Below are positions 39,901-48,454 of a stretch of 64,000 nt of DNA, in pieces. A program made the translations under genes and the position numbers. This stretch comes from Arcticibacter svalbardensis MN12-7 (GTDB lineage Bacteria; Bacteroidota; Bacteroidia; Sphingobacteriales; Sphingobacteriaceae): assembly GCF_000403135.1 (NCBI RefSeq), contig NZ_AQPN01000084.1, forward strand, positions 20,556 through 84,555, read 5' to 3'. The number at the start of each line of letters is the position of its first letter. Positions within the stretch are counted from its first letter, which is position 1. The notes below the pieces were generated by a model. That model was not told where the DNA came from. It was given only the letters and a program-made list of their open reading frames with translations, and ran no database searches.

Positions 39901-40335
39901 TTAATCTCCATTTTGAATGGTAAGGCCCTCGTGAGCGAGGTCAAGTTGCTCAATAGCGACCTCACTGCCGTCTGCTTTTAAATCAGTGCTTTGTATTTTA
40001 ACAGGGAAGGCATTTTTTATTTTCCATGTTACTACAGGATCATGATTTTCATTTAGCAGTTTAATCGTCACATCCCGTCTTTCAACTGTGTTAAGGCTTA
40101 TGCTGTTTAACCAGGCATAAAACTCATTATCCCCCGCAAAAACACCTCTTTTAAGTGTAATGTTGCTAAATTCCCGCATGCCAGGCATTTTTATTTTACT
40201 GTATTCCGGAGAAGCTCCATCGCGATATTCGATCAGTTTATTTTCGATATTTAATCCGCTTACTTCTGTAAAGCCTATTTTCGTTCCTCCCCAGTCAACC
40301 AGGAAATGAAACTTTGGTAATGGATACGTTGCCAT
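39901..40335 (-). CDS. eCIS main inner tube protein (Pvc1-like, gp19 family)
   Basis: The 144-aa protein has the T4 gp19/Hcp-like tube pattern: FHFLVDWGGTKIGFTEVSGL near residue 9, YRDGASPEYSKIKMPGMREF, NITLKRGVFAGDNEFYAW, and FPVKIQSTDLKADGSE. Stacked hexamers form the tube ejected through the sheath, whose lumen can hold cargo. It is encoded directly after the sheath gene (27-base gap). Length and motifs are normal. Confidence 0.92.
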   Translation of the reverse strand: MATYPLPKFHFLVDWGGTKIGFTEVSGLNIENKLIEYRDGASPEYSKIKMPGMREFSNITLKRGVFAGDNEFYAWLNSISLNTVERRDVTIKLLNENHDPVVTWKIKNAFPVKIQSTDLKADGSEVAIEQLDLAHEGLTIQNGD

Positions 40336-40362
40336 TTGTTTTTTTGATTAAAAGCTGATTAA

Positions 40363-41940
40363 TTATGATTCCTGAAGTTTGTGAGAGAATTTCAAAATGA
40401 TGAACTCTGCAGGACGAACTACCGCCATACCAATTTCTATATTCATCCTTCCTTCTAAAATATCAAGCGCTGTCATTGTTGTACCTAAGCCAACTCGTAC
40501 AAAAAACGCATGTTCTGGTTTCGCACCTGCCAGCGCACCTGCTCTCCATTGTTTAATCAAGAAGTTTTCGATCATGGCTCTTACCCTAACCCATGTATTT
40601 GCATCATTTGGTTCAAAAACAACCCATTCTGTGCCTTTTTTAATAGATTCTTCCGCAAAAATGAAGAACCTCCTTACGGGAACATAACGCCATTCGTTGT
40701 CATTTCCGGCTAACGTTCTTGCGCCCCAAATCAAGACACCTTTGCCCGTAAAATAGCGGATGGCATTTATTGACTTGCCTGAAGTTGGATCAACATTCAA
40801 AGCCATTTGATCCTGATGAGAAATTTTAAGGGCTGCCGCATTTACATAGGATAATGAAACATTTGCTGGTGCTTTCCAAACCCCTCTTGCACTATCCACA
40901 GCAGCATAAATACCTGCTACCGCTGTTGAAGGAGGCATCACAATGTTAATTTTCTGCAACTGCAGCTTTAAAAGGTTATATAACTCTGTATTTGGTGCAA
41001 TTACAGGTGGTGACGCAGGCGAAGTCGGCACTGCTGGTTCTGGTCTTTGAAGATTTAAACCGATCCGTATAGAAGGTTTTAAATCAGCAAGAGCTGTTGG
41101 TGGATTTTGAAGGGTTGCCAAACTAATGTTCCCATTGTTACCTGGTGTTTCATTAGTTTCTATTGTCTCTACACCGCCAGTAACTGTTTTGTAAACAATA
41201 TTAACATCCTTATCTTCAAAACGAAAATTCAATGTGGTTTCAAGATATGGAAAATAGGCCGCACCATACTTCATTAAATCCAGATTACTGCCTAATGTAG
41301 CTGTATTTCTAAATTCTTCTGATGATGCAATAATTTTATTAGGAGCATCTAACACCTGCTTTACATCAACAATGGTAAACCTATCCTGAAGGAGTAAACA
41401 TTGTGCAAGTGACAAATTAATAAGCGAATAATAAAGTGAAGCTTCCAGAGAAGGTCCATCTGGAAATAGCAGTAAAGTAGGTTCATCAACTTTTGCTATC
41501 TCACCCAAGCCATCTTTTAAATCGTTGAAAGACACATTGGCATCTGATGGAGTTACATTAGGATAAGGACCAACCGATACAATATAACACGGACCACCGC
41601 CATTTGCAAAATACATTTGCAAACCGTAATAAAGCCTAAACCTTGAACTTGTTACCGGATCTTTGGTTATTCCAATATTTCGTGAAACGGTTCCTGCATC
41701 AGTCGTATCCGTTATGGTTATAGTAATTGCAGTCTCTTTTTGTGCCAGCCCAAACAACTCTTCATATTCAAGCAATGAACTTATACGCTGTGGCTTAAGC
41801 TTAAGATCTTTTCCATTAAAAGTTGCTTTTTCTGTATAACCGATAAATGCAGGAATTGCGGTTTCAACTTCAGCTACAGAAGGTGGAAACGTTGGAATCT
41901 CACGTATGTAGACCCCGGGTGTTTTAAATACATCTGCCAT
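40363..41940 (-). CDS. eCIS contractile sheath protein (Pvc2-like)
   Basis: The 525-aa protein has a classic N-terminal sheath motif (KTPGVYIREIPTFPPSVAEV near residue 6, followed by AIPAFIGYTEKA). The C-terminal polymerising domain contains GKGVLIWGARTLAGNDNEWR near 395, VFEPNDANTWVRVRAMIENF near 445, and an FVRVGLGTTMTALDI segment near 486. A Pro-rich insert (PTSPASPPVIAPN) near 305 is probably surface-exposed. It is the only sheath gene here; PVC/Afp clusters carry three. The sheath contracts to drive the inner tube. Confidence 0.93.
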   Translation of the reverse strand: MADVFKTPGVYIREIPTFPPSVAEVETAIPAFIGYTEKATFNGKDLKLKPQRISSLLEYEELFGLAQKETAITITITDTTDAGTVSRNIGITKDPVTSSRFRLYYGLQMYFANGGGPCYIVSVGPYPNVTPSDANVSFNDLKDGLGEIAKVDEPTLLLFPDGPSLEASLYYSLINLSLAQCLLLQDRFTIVDVKQVLDAPNKIIASSEEFRNTATLGSNLDLMKYGAAYFPYLETTLNFRFEDKDVNIVYKTVTGGVETIETNETPGNNGNISLATLQNPPTALADLKPSIRIGLNLQRPEPAVPTSPASPPVIAPNTELYNLLKLQLQKINIVMPPSTAVAGIYAAVDSARGVWKAPANVSLSYVNAAALKISHQDQMALNVDPTSGKSINAIRYFTGKGVLIWGARTLAGNDNEWRYVPVRRFFIFAEESIKKGTEWVVFEPNDANTWVRVRAMIENFLIKQWRAGALAGAKPEHAFFVRVGLGTTMTALDILEGRMNIEIGMAVVRPAEFIILKFSHKLQES

Positions 41941-41954
41941 TGTGGTAGTTTTAA

Positions 41955-42995
41955 TTAGATTGTGATTAAAATATCTGAGAAAGTATCAGAACCTTCTGTT
42001 TTTATGAGATTTATTGGCGGATTAGGTAAGTTGGCTATCAACACCTTATCAGTATCATCCGTCAACTTTATACCTGTAATCATTTCTTCCTTAAGTGGAA
42101 GCACAGTATTTGAAGTAAGAATAAACTTACCAGGTGCTGAGCTTCCCAGCAGACTAAAATCTATAGATGGGCCATTCGTTTTAACTACAGTTACCGAATT
42201 TATTGCAGAATTAAACTGTTTTGTTATAATATAACGCCATTTTGTAGAGCGGTTCGTGAATGAAATTTTATAGTTTTTTGTACTTATAGCATGATTACTT
42301 TGCTGAAATTGATATTCGCTGGTTAAGCTACTTTTATAAAAAATCTCTACCAAACCAAACACATCAGACATTTCACCAGATTTAATCGCATAAAACTTAG
42401 TCTTTTCTACCCCATCAATTAAGAATCGTGCCCTTCCGCCTGTTGATTTATTCAGATCAAATGAAAAGTTAAATACATTATCAGAGTTATTTAAAGTTTG
42501 CTCTAAGCTTTCCCCACTGTCTATAAATTCTAACTTACCCGTTTCAGTTGGGATAGTATTGCCATCTGCAAACGCAAAACTATTGCCTAAAAAAGGAATC
42601 AAATCTGCATCTGAAACTATTTTCGTAGTTGTATTTGCAACCAGCAGAGGCTCAGTAACAGCTAAATTTGGGATAAGATTATTAAAATAGTAATGGCTGT
42701 TAGCTGGTTTGATCATATTTATATTGGTTATATTTTCAAACAATCTATTTTTGAGTTTAAGCAAAAAGGTAAATTTTGTTCCTTCTGATAATGGATTTTT
42801 TATAATATCGGCACTGTCCACCTTTGCGTATAATTTACCACCAAAATCATTTGGTAAAAAACGTAAACCAAGCTCTTGTAATAGATTTGCACAGCTAGCG
42901 GATGGTTGCATAACAAGATCAGGGCACTTACCCGATTTATAAAAGGTATGTGCAAACTCAAGGGCAAACAGGGCTTTATATTTGATTTTTATCAT
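41955..42995 (-). CDS. Uncharacterised eCIS-operon protein between cap and sheath
   Basis: The 346-aa protein (MIKIKYKALFALEFAHTFYK...) is soluble, beta-rich and Asn/Ser/Thr-rich, with no signal peptide or membrane span. Its first ~100 residues (FYKSGKCPDLVMQPSA, LRFLPNDFGGKLYAKVD) look like a compact domain; the rest resembles stacked Ig-like or fibre-type strands. It sits 14 bases before the sheath and 22 after DUF4255. I do not recognise a family. The place in the operon suggests a particle component such as a cap accessory or surface decoration. Confidence 0.6.
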   Translation of the reverse strand: MIKIKYKALFALEFAHTFYKSGKCPDLVMQPSASCANLLQELGLRFLPNDFGGKLYAKVDSADIIKNPLSEGTKFTFLLKLKNRLFENITNINMIKPANSHYYFNNLIPNLAVTEPLLVANTTTKIVSDADLIPFLGNSFAFADGNTIPTETGKLEFIDSGESLEQTLNNSDNVFNFSFDLNKSTGGRARFLIDGVEKTKFYAIKSGEMSDVFGLVEIFYKSSLTSEYQFQQSNHAISTKNYKISFTNRSTKWRYIITKQFNSAINSVTVVKTNGPSIDFSLLGSSAPGKFILTSNTVLPLKEEMITGIKLTDDTDKVLIANLPNPPINLIKTEGSDTFSDILITI

Positions 42996-43017
42996 CAGAG
43001 GAAAAGGAATGGCGATT

Positions 43018-43629
43018 TTATTTATCGCTAATGGTGACTTCTGTAATTGGTGGGGCCTCCATTTTAGGCTCGAGATCTATGAAACTCATTGTTCTGATCT
43101 TATATATTACACTGGGCATATATTTAGCACCTAATGCTGCCCATAAGTTATTCTGCTGTTCAAAAGTGGTAGAATGAAGATTGACTAACAAACGCCCAAC
43201 CTTTTGCCATGGTTTATCATCTGCAACTTTTGCATTAATGTGTGGGTATTGGCCACTATCAAAAACCTGATTCCCTTGAAAAAAAGAAATCACATAAGAC
43301 AAAAGTCGCAAGGCTGTAGCATAATTATTAGTGTAAACTGAGAAAACAACAAAAACGTTTAGGTTAATCGGTGGATTGATAACTTGATATTTATCGTCAA
43401 CTTTTCGATAAGATACCTGTGAATCCAAAATACGATCTTCTTCAAGATTAACCATAGTTAAAATAATCTTTGAGATATCACCGCCATCAGATACCACCGC
43501 AAATGTACCGTCAGGGTTCATCAAAGAAGAAATCATAGCGACATCTTCATTTCCGAAGTTTGTTGTATCCTTACGTTTGAGGTAAGCATTTAATTCATCA
43601 CATAAAAACTCTATAGCTGTGCGTAACAT
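43018..43629 (-). CDS. eCIS tail-cap/terminator protein, DUF4255 (Pvc16-like)
   Basis: The 203-aa protein has the DUF4255 pattern: LRTAIEFLCDELNAYL at the start, MVNLEEDRILDSQVSYRKVD near 75, PPINLNVFVVFSVYT near 100, and a C-terminal NNLWAALGAKYMPSVIYKIR region. Pvc16-type proteins cap the distal end of sheath and tube. It is the first structural CIS gene of the operon, 52 bases after the FkbM gene. Confidence 0.87.
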   Translation of the reverse strand: MLRTAIEFLCDELNAYLKRKDTTNFGNEDVAMISSLMNPDGTFAVVSDGGDISKIILTMVNLEEDRILDSQVSYRKVDDKYQVINPPINLNVFVVFSVYTNNYATALRLLSYVISFFQGNQVFDSGQYPHINAKVADDKPWQKVGRLLVNLHSTTFEQQNNLWAALGAKYMPSVIYKIRTMSFIDLEPKMEAPPITEVTISDK

Positions 43630-43681
43630 GTTTTATTTGCTTAAGCTCTGATTAATTTTATTTCTCAGCCTATTTTAATCC

Positions 43682-44329
43682 TCAATTTCTTAAATATACA
43701 AACTGTCTTGCCGCTGAAATACTTGGATTAAACAAGAGGCTGTATCCGTAATCTTTCAGCTTTTGATGGTTAAAATTATCGGTATGTGTTTCAACGATTA
43801 TGGTGCGTATGTTTCTTAAATCGATCTGTTCTATTGCTTCAAAAAGAAGCTCTTCGTAGCCTTCTATATCAAGCTTCAGTATGAAAACTTCTTTATCCAA
43901 TTGGTTGATAAAAGAAAATAACCCTATAGATTCTACTAATAAAAATTCGTTTAAGTTTGGTAAAGAGGTCCACCTTCCACTCCAGTCACTTTGATCTGGA
44001 GAATAAAGATTTAACGTTCCATCAACTATTGATACTGCTTTATTAAGTGGCCTTATTTTTCCAAAGATGTTTGCATTCTGGTTTAAATAAAAGTAGCTAT
44101 CTGGATTTGGCTCGAATGAAATCACATCCACATTTTTCAAATAACGAGCACACATAATAGAGAATGCACCAATATGGGCCCCACAATCAATTACATAGCT
44201 ATGTTCTGCAGGTTCAAGGCTGGCCAATAAACTTTTTACACAATACATATCTTGTTCAATCACTTCTGGAATGACCCAACGATCATCATCAGTGTCTTTC
44301 CTGTGGGCAATATTGGACAGATCATTCAT
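43682..44329 (-). CDS. FkbM-family SAM methyltransferase
   Basis: The 215-aa protein has SAM motif I (VIDCGAHIGAFS near residue 49), FEPNPDSYFYLNQNA near 79 and LKLDIEGYEELLFEAI near 150, which define FkbM methyltransferases. These usually O-methylate sugars or polyketides, including glycan termini. It is encoded 15 bases after the GT32-like gene and 52 before the first CIS structural gene, so it belongs to the same transcript. The substrate is unknown; a glycan built by the two glycosyltransferases upstream is the natural guess. Confidence 0.85.
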   Translation of the reverse strand: MNDLSNIAHRKDTDDDRWVIPEVIEQDMYCVKSLLASLEPAEHSYVIDCGAHIGAFSIMCARYLKNVDVISFEPNPDSYFYLNQNANIFGKIRPLNKAVSIVDGTLNLYSPDQSDWSGRWTSLPNLNEFLLVESIGLFSFINQLDKEVFILKLDIEGYEELLFEAIEQIDLRNIRTIIVETHTDNFNHQKLKDYGYSLLFNPSISAARQFVYLRN

Positions 44330-44344
44330 TTTCTCTTTGGTTAG

Positions 44345-45097
44345 TTATTCAGCTATGTAAAGCTTGTTTTGTTTGTTATTGCTTTCAGAAACTCGTAACA
44401 GATAGCTAAAAAAAGTATCATTATCGAGTAAATTGGGATACTGATGTTGTTCAAGATATCCCCTTACCATATTTGCAGAAACCATATAACAATAAGAACT
44501 GGGATCGAGAGAAAGTTCATGTACCTGATCGCTTGCCTTTTGAAAAAATGCTCCAGGATTGCTCCAGCATATTGGCTGTATTTCCGCTACTTTTAACTCA
44601 CACCAAGGCGCATTACTTTCATTCAGGATTGAAGTTAAAGCTTTTGAACCCAACGTTAACCACTCTATAGTTTGACCGCCACGTAAAATTTCGCAAACTC
44701 CATGGTAATAGTCTTTAGCTATACTACTATTAAAAGATGCACCCATAAAATTATTTGTCACTTCGCCTGAACGTTCGCGATACCCAATAAACTCATAAAA
44801 ATTCAAAGTGTCCAATAAAGGCTGAAGTGGTTTCAATACAATGCAATCTGAATCAACCCATAGTCCGCCATATTTATATAGCAAAAAAGCTCTTATGAAA
44901 TCTGCACGATGAGCAATACATAAATTTTCAATGTCAATGTCAAGATCAATGTCACGCAACCCAATGAAATCTTCAGCAGCCAGTAGTTGCACGCTGTTTG
45001 TATGTGCAAAAATTGTTTTCTGACATTCACCAATCCAAGCTGGAAGATCGCCTTCCCAGTAAAGCCATACCGGTAAGTTATGAGGTTGGTTTGTCAT
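44345..45097 (-). CDS. GT32-like sugar transferase (DXD, Gly_transf_sug/Caps_synth type)
   Basis: The 250-aa protein has the layout of OCH1/TcdA-type glycosyltransferases: VWLYWEGDLP near 10, IAHRADFIRAFLLYKYGGLW near 61, then the catalytic DSD at 82-84 that binds the nucleotide-sugar metal. These enzymes transfer one hexose to a protein, lipid or glycan. No signal peptide or membrane segment is seen, so it acts in the cytosol. It lies 14 bases after the large glycosyltransferase fusion. Confidence 0.82.
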   Translation of the reverse strand: MTNQPHNLPVWLYWEGDLPAWIGECQKTIFAHTNSVQLLAAEDFIGLRDIDLDIDIENLCIAHRADFIRAFLLYKYGGLWVDSDCIVLKPLQPLLDTLNFYEFIGYRERSGEVTNNFMGASFNSSIAKDYYHGVCEILRGGQTIEWLTLGSKALTSILNESNAPWCELKVAEIQPICWSNPGAFFQKASDQVHELSLDPSSYCYMVSANMVRGYLEQHQYPNLLDNDTFFSYLLRVSESNNKQNKLYIAE

Positions 45098-45111
45098 GAT
45101 CTAATGGCCGT

Positions 45112-47319
45112 TTAGTTAATTTTCTGTAAAACCAAAAGTGAGTCGGCTTGCTGAAACTTTTGATAAGCTTTTTTTGAGATTAATTCAGAAACAAAAGCCA
45201 TAACGTCTGGATAGTAATCGGCATAATCATGAAAAGCGACATAACCACCAATTTGTACCGAAGCTGCAAACTGAGTAAAATCATTGCTAACATTTAAGTA
45301 ATCGTGCAAACCATCAATTAACAGAAAAGATATTGGAAGCTCCCACTTTACATTTTTTGATTCACTAACGATCGGAATAACTATATCAGCTAATTTTGCT
45401 TCTTCAATATTTCTTTTAAAAAAAGGAAGAGAAGGCGCAAATTGATGCAAGCCCTGATCCACTGAACCTAATATTCCAGTATGCAGATCAATAGCATATA
45501 CTTTTATTTTATCAGAAACCGATCTGGCAATTTTGCCTAGCAAAACGGTAGCCTTACCATGATAGCTACCTATTTCCACTACCTGTGCCACTGGAAATTG
45601 ATTACATGCTTTTAAACCGCAAGCCAATAATAACTCAGCTTCAGCATTACTAAACCATCCTTCAATTTTTTGTATTTCATGCAACGCTTCCAAAGGGAAA
45701 AACAATTCATCATTATTGTTTACTTCCTTGTCTTCAAGCTTTTGTATATAATGATTTAACTGCTTACGTGCATATTTCCTGACTGCATCATCATATTTCC
45801 GGGAAACTGGATGCACCCAAAAGGCATGAGGATGGTTAAAAGCCTGATCAAGTTCCTGTGTTGAATAGCTTTTTTGGTAGTTTACATAATCAGGACAACA
45901 AGGGTTTAATTCAATTTCATACCCCAATAAACTAACCATGGTTGGTAATATAATTTCTTCTGTTGCCCATATTTTAGTACGTTGCATAATATTCTGAAGC
46001 AGAATATTTGTTTTAAAGAGCTTTACCAAATCTTTTACTGCATCGAATGTAAATACAGTTGAGGGCCAAAAGGACCAGTGAAGAAATTTGTTCTCGCCAT
46101 CCTTAAATGTTTTTAAAAGCGGTTCCCACAACTCATATTCTTTAAAGGCTTGTATCGAAGTGTATACATCAGTATCATTGGGAGTTAAACGTTCAGGCCG
46201 ATTGGATAATAGCCCTATATTGCTTTTTGCTGAAAAGAAATCGCCCATAAAAGCAGAATATCCAGATTGGATACTTAGTTGATCAGAATCTACAATGGTC
46301 AAAATATCGAAAGAGAAATGATCAAGGGCAAACTGCATACATTCCAATGCAAAATCATGTAAGTAACCATGTTTCACCGGAACAACCACGGGGTTAACAA
46401 TAGCGCCAAACTCGTCAAATGGAAATGAGGATGAACTTAATTTAAATCCAGGCTCACTATTAAAAATCAGTATGATAGATGATTTATCCTGGAAATGCAG
46501 ATTCCGAACCATATCAATTACACACTCTAAACTTTCATGCACCAAACAGGCGTACACATTCTTAATCTGCTTTGTTGGATTTGCACTTAAAAGAGTAGTT
46601 TTAGGCGAAATACTACTAGTTATAACTGGTTCATCAGTATGAATATACTGTTTTAAATCGGTATCCATTATCCTTTCAATATCCATCACAGGGTAATCGT
46701 GCCACCACTCTCCAGTAGTCTTTTTTACACTAATATTTTGATCATGAATCATGTGGACAGAAATCGTTAAATCTGTAAGTGCTGTAACTTTTTCAGGCGC
46801 TGTGGCCCACACAAACAAACCATCCATTCCCACATTTATCTCTTTAAACTTATTCTTCTCCCAAAGAGAGCGTTGATAACAAAGCGAACTTCCTAACAAC
46901 CATTTACGCTGAGTTAACGGGTACTTATATTCAAAAGCCTTCTTATTGGTTATATCGTAATAAAGCAGATTGTTTATTCCGCAAACTTCTGAATTATTTC
47001 TTTTCAACTCCTCAACCTGATATTTAATTCGATGTGATGCATACCAATCATCATCATCCCAATTCACTATTATAGAGCCTGAGGCATGACTGCATGCCAT
47101 ATTAAGTTTCGCCCCTAGGGTAATTTTAGTTTTAAGGCGGATATATTTGATAAGGTCAATCTTTGGAATTAAATCTTCAATGCAATCTGTTCCATCATCA
47201 ATTATAATTAATTCTTTATTATAAAATTCCTGCCTTAGAAAATACTTTATGGCATGTGGAATGAATGATCTCCTGTTATAAGTCGGCATCACACAAGAGA
47301 CCAGTGGAAGCTCATTCAT
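45112..47319 (-). CDS. Three-domain fusion: GT2 glycosyltransferase, second GT-A-like domain, methyltransferase
   Basis: In the 735-aa protein residues about 1-230 are a GT2 domain (VSCVMPTYNRRSFIPHAIKY, IIIDDGTD, NWDDDDW at 86-92 as DXD). Residues about 255-520 look like a second GT-A fold (FDILTIVDSDQL near 340, ATEEIILPTMVSLLGYE near 455). Residues about 555-735 are a class I methyltransferase of the Methyltransf_24 type (VVEIGSYHGKATVLLG near 580, FLLIDGLHDYLNVSNDFTQF near 650). It is the first gene of the 31-kb eCIS operon. It probably builds and methylates a short glycan; whether the acceptor is a CIS component is untested. An unrelated surface-glycan role remains possible. Confidence 0.8.
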   Translation of the reverse strand: MNELPLVSCVMPTYNRRSFIPHAIKYFLRQEFYNKELIIIDDGTDCIEDLIPKIDLIKYIRLKTKITLGAKLNMACSHASGSIIVNWDDDDWYASHRIKYQVEELKRNNSEVCGINNLLYYDITNKKAFEYKYPLTQRKWLLGSSLCYQRSLWEKNKFKEINVGMDGLFVWATAPEKVTALTDLTISVHMIHDQNISVKKTTGEWWHDYPVMDIERIMDTDLKQYIHTDEPVITSSISPKTTLLSANPTKQIKNVYACLVHESLECVIDMVRNLHFQDKSSIILIFNSEPGFKLSSSSFPFDEFGAIVNPVVVPVKHGYLHDFALECMQFALDHFSFDILTIVDSDQLSIQSGYSAFMGDFFSAKSNIGLLSNRPERLTPNDTDVYTSIQAFKEYELWEPLLKTFKDGENKFLHWSFWPSTVFTFDAVKDLVKLFKTNILLQNIMQRTKIWATEEIILPTMVSLLGYEIELNPCCPDYVNYQKSYSTQELDQAFNHPHAFWVHPVSRKYDDAVRKYARKQLNHYIQKLEDKEVNNNDELFFPLEALHEIQKIEGWFSNAEAELLLACGLKACNQFPVAQVVEIGSYHGKATVLLGKIARSVSDKIKVYAIDLHTGILGSVDQGLHQFAPSLPFFKRNIEEAKLADIVIPIVSESKNVKWELPISFLLIDGLHDYLNVSNDFTQFAASVQIGGYVAFHDYADYYPDVMAFVSELISKKAYQKFQQADSLLVLQKIN

Positions 47320-47585
47320 ACGTATAGAATTAAAGAAAGCAGCAATGGATTTTTAGACAATTAATAAAGCTTCGCTAATGGTTTGTCACATTGACAACCT
47401 ATTGCAAATAGCTATATCCAGCTTTAATTGAAAGCCTCTATAATTGGTTTTCAAAATATAAATATAATTGCTTTCTTGACTTAACTCAATAGCTAATTAT
47501 AACTATTTTAACCATCTTTCTTAATATAATGGTGCCTATACCTATTCTTAAAGCCATACTCCCTAATCTTTTAGAACAATAGTAG

Positions 47586-47614
47586 ATTACAGTCATCATT
47601 TTGTAAACTGTAAT
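47586..47614. promoter_or_regulatory. Inverted repeat, possible operator
   Basis: ATTACAGT at 47586-47593 and ACTGTAAT at 47607-47614 are perfect 8-bp reverse complements with a 13-base spacer. The pair sits mid-way in the divergent control region. Chance occurrence in AT-rich DNA cannot be excluded. Confidence 0.3.
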
Positions 47615-47657
47615 TTATGGTGAGCTTAATTAACAGTATCCTACTTTAAACTACTAA

Positions 47658-47670
47658 GTTTACGGTAAAC
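47658..47670. promoter_or_regulatory. 13-bp palindrome, possible operator
   Basis: GTTTACGGTAAAC is a perfect palindrome around a central G. It is about 90 bases upstream of the response-regulator start and could be read by that regulator or another factor. Confidence 0.3.
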
Positions 47671-47758
47671 AATTTGGGTTCTCTTAAGCGATCAACCGTT
47701 TTTGAAGTATTTAATGAGATAGAAGCTTGTAATACAATTATTGAAATACACTACCACG

Positions 47759-48454
47759 ATGAAGATATTACTTGTAGAAGATGAGCCGGGTTTAGTTTCA
47801 GTAATAGTACGGGGTTTAACAGATGCCGGAATGGAAGTAAGTGTAGCTGTCGATGGCAATACAGGACTTGAAATGGCTCTCGGGCATAATTTCGATCTCA
47901 TAATTCTGGATATTATGCTGTCAGGCATGAATGGGATCCAGGTATGTAAAGAGCTCCGTAAAACAAAAAAGCACATTGCTATTCTTATGCTTACAGCACT
48001 TTCCAGCACCGAAAATATCGTAACAGGATTAAACAGTGGGGCCGACGATTACCTGGGAAAGCCCTTTAAGTTTGCCGAACTTGAAGCTCGCATACGCACC
48101 CTTGTACGCCGTAGCACAAGTGGAGGGCATGTAGCAAGTAAAAGTATTTTCATCAACGACCTTGAAGTAAATACAGATTCAAAGACTGCCCAAAGAAATG
48201 GTAAAAACATTACCCTTACAGCTACTGAATACAGATTGCTGGAGTATTTCATACTAAACACAAACAAAGTGTTGTCACGAATACAAATACTTGAAAACGT
48301 ATGGGATATCGACTTTAATATTGGCACCAATGTAGTTGACGTTTATGTAAATTACCTGCGCAAAAAAGTAGATAGCGAAAACCAGATCAAGCTGATCCAT
48401 ACTGTTTTCGGTATGGGATATATGATGAAGGAAGAAATGGAGCATGAAAATTAA
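47759..48454 (+). CDS. OmpR/PhoB-type response regulator
   Basis: The start is taken at ATG 47759 (MKILLVEDEPGLVS); the frame extends to a TTG at 47741, but the motif begins at the ATG. The protein is 231 aa. It has a receiver domain with acidic pair ED at 7-8, phospho-acceptor D51 (LIILDIMLSG) and K101 (YLGKPFKF), then a winged-helix DNA-binding domain from about 130 (LTATEYRLLEYFILN, VVDVYVNYLRKKVD). Its stop overlaps the kinase start. It is divergent from the eCIS operon and so a candidate regulator of it. Confidence 0.92.
   Translation: MKILLVEDEPGLVSVIVRGLTDAGMEVSVAVDGNTGLEMALGHNFDLIILDIMLSGMNGIQVCKELRKTKKHIAILMLTALSSTENIVTGLNSGADDYLGKPFKFAELEARIRTLVRRSTSGGHVASKSIFINDLEVNTDSKTAQRNGKNITLTATEYRLLEYFILNTNKVLSRIQILENVWDIDFNIGTNVVDVYVNYLRKKVDSENQIKLIHTVFGMGYMMKEEMEHEN

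Larger units (their letters stand above)
47320..47758. promoter_or_regulatory. Divergent control region between the eCIS operon and two-component system
   Basis: This 439-bp AT-rich interval has no gene on either strand. It must hold the promoter of the eCIS operon (leftward) and of the response-regulator operon (rightward). It contains two palindromic elements: ATTACAGT-N13-ACTGTAAT at 47586-47614 and GTTTACGGTAAAC at 47658-47670. I could not identify a convincing TAnnTTTG -7 box for the eCIS operon. Confidence 0.6.

Noticed and set aside
16140..47319. Prophage
   Set aside because: Tail-like genes are present, but no capsid, portal, terminase, lysis or integrase gene is seen; AAA+, DUF4255 and DUF4157 genes define an eCIS.
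16140..47319. Type VI secretion system
   Set aside because: No TssJ/L/M membrane complex and no ClpV; the ATPase is of Pvc15 type.
47741..47758. TTG start for the response regulator
   Set aside because: The receiver domain begins at ATG 47759 (MKILLVEDE); the six extra codons add nothing recognisable.
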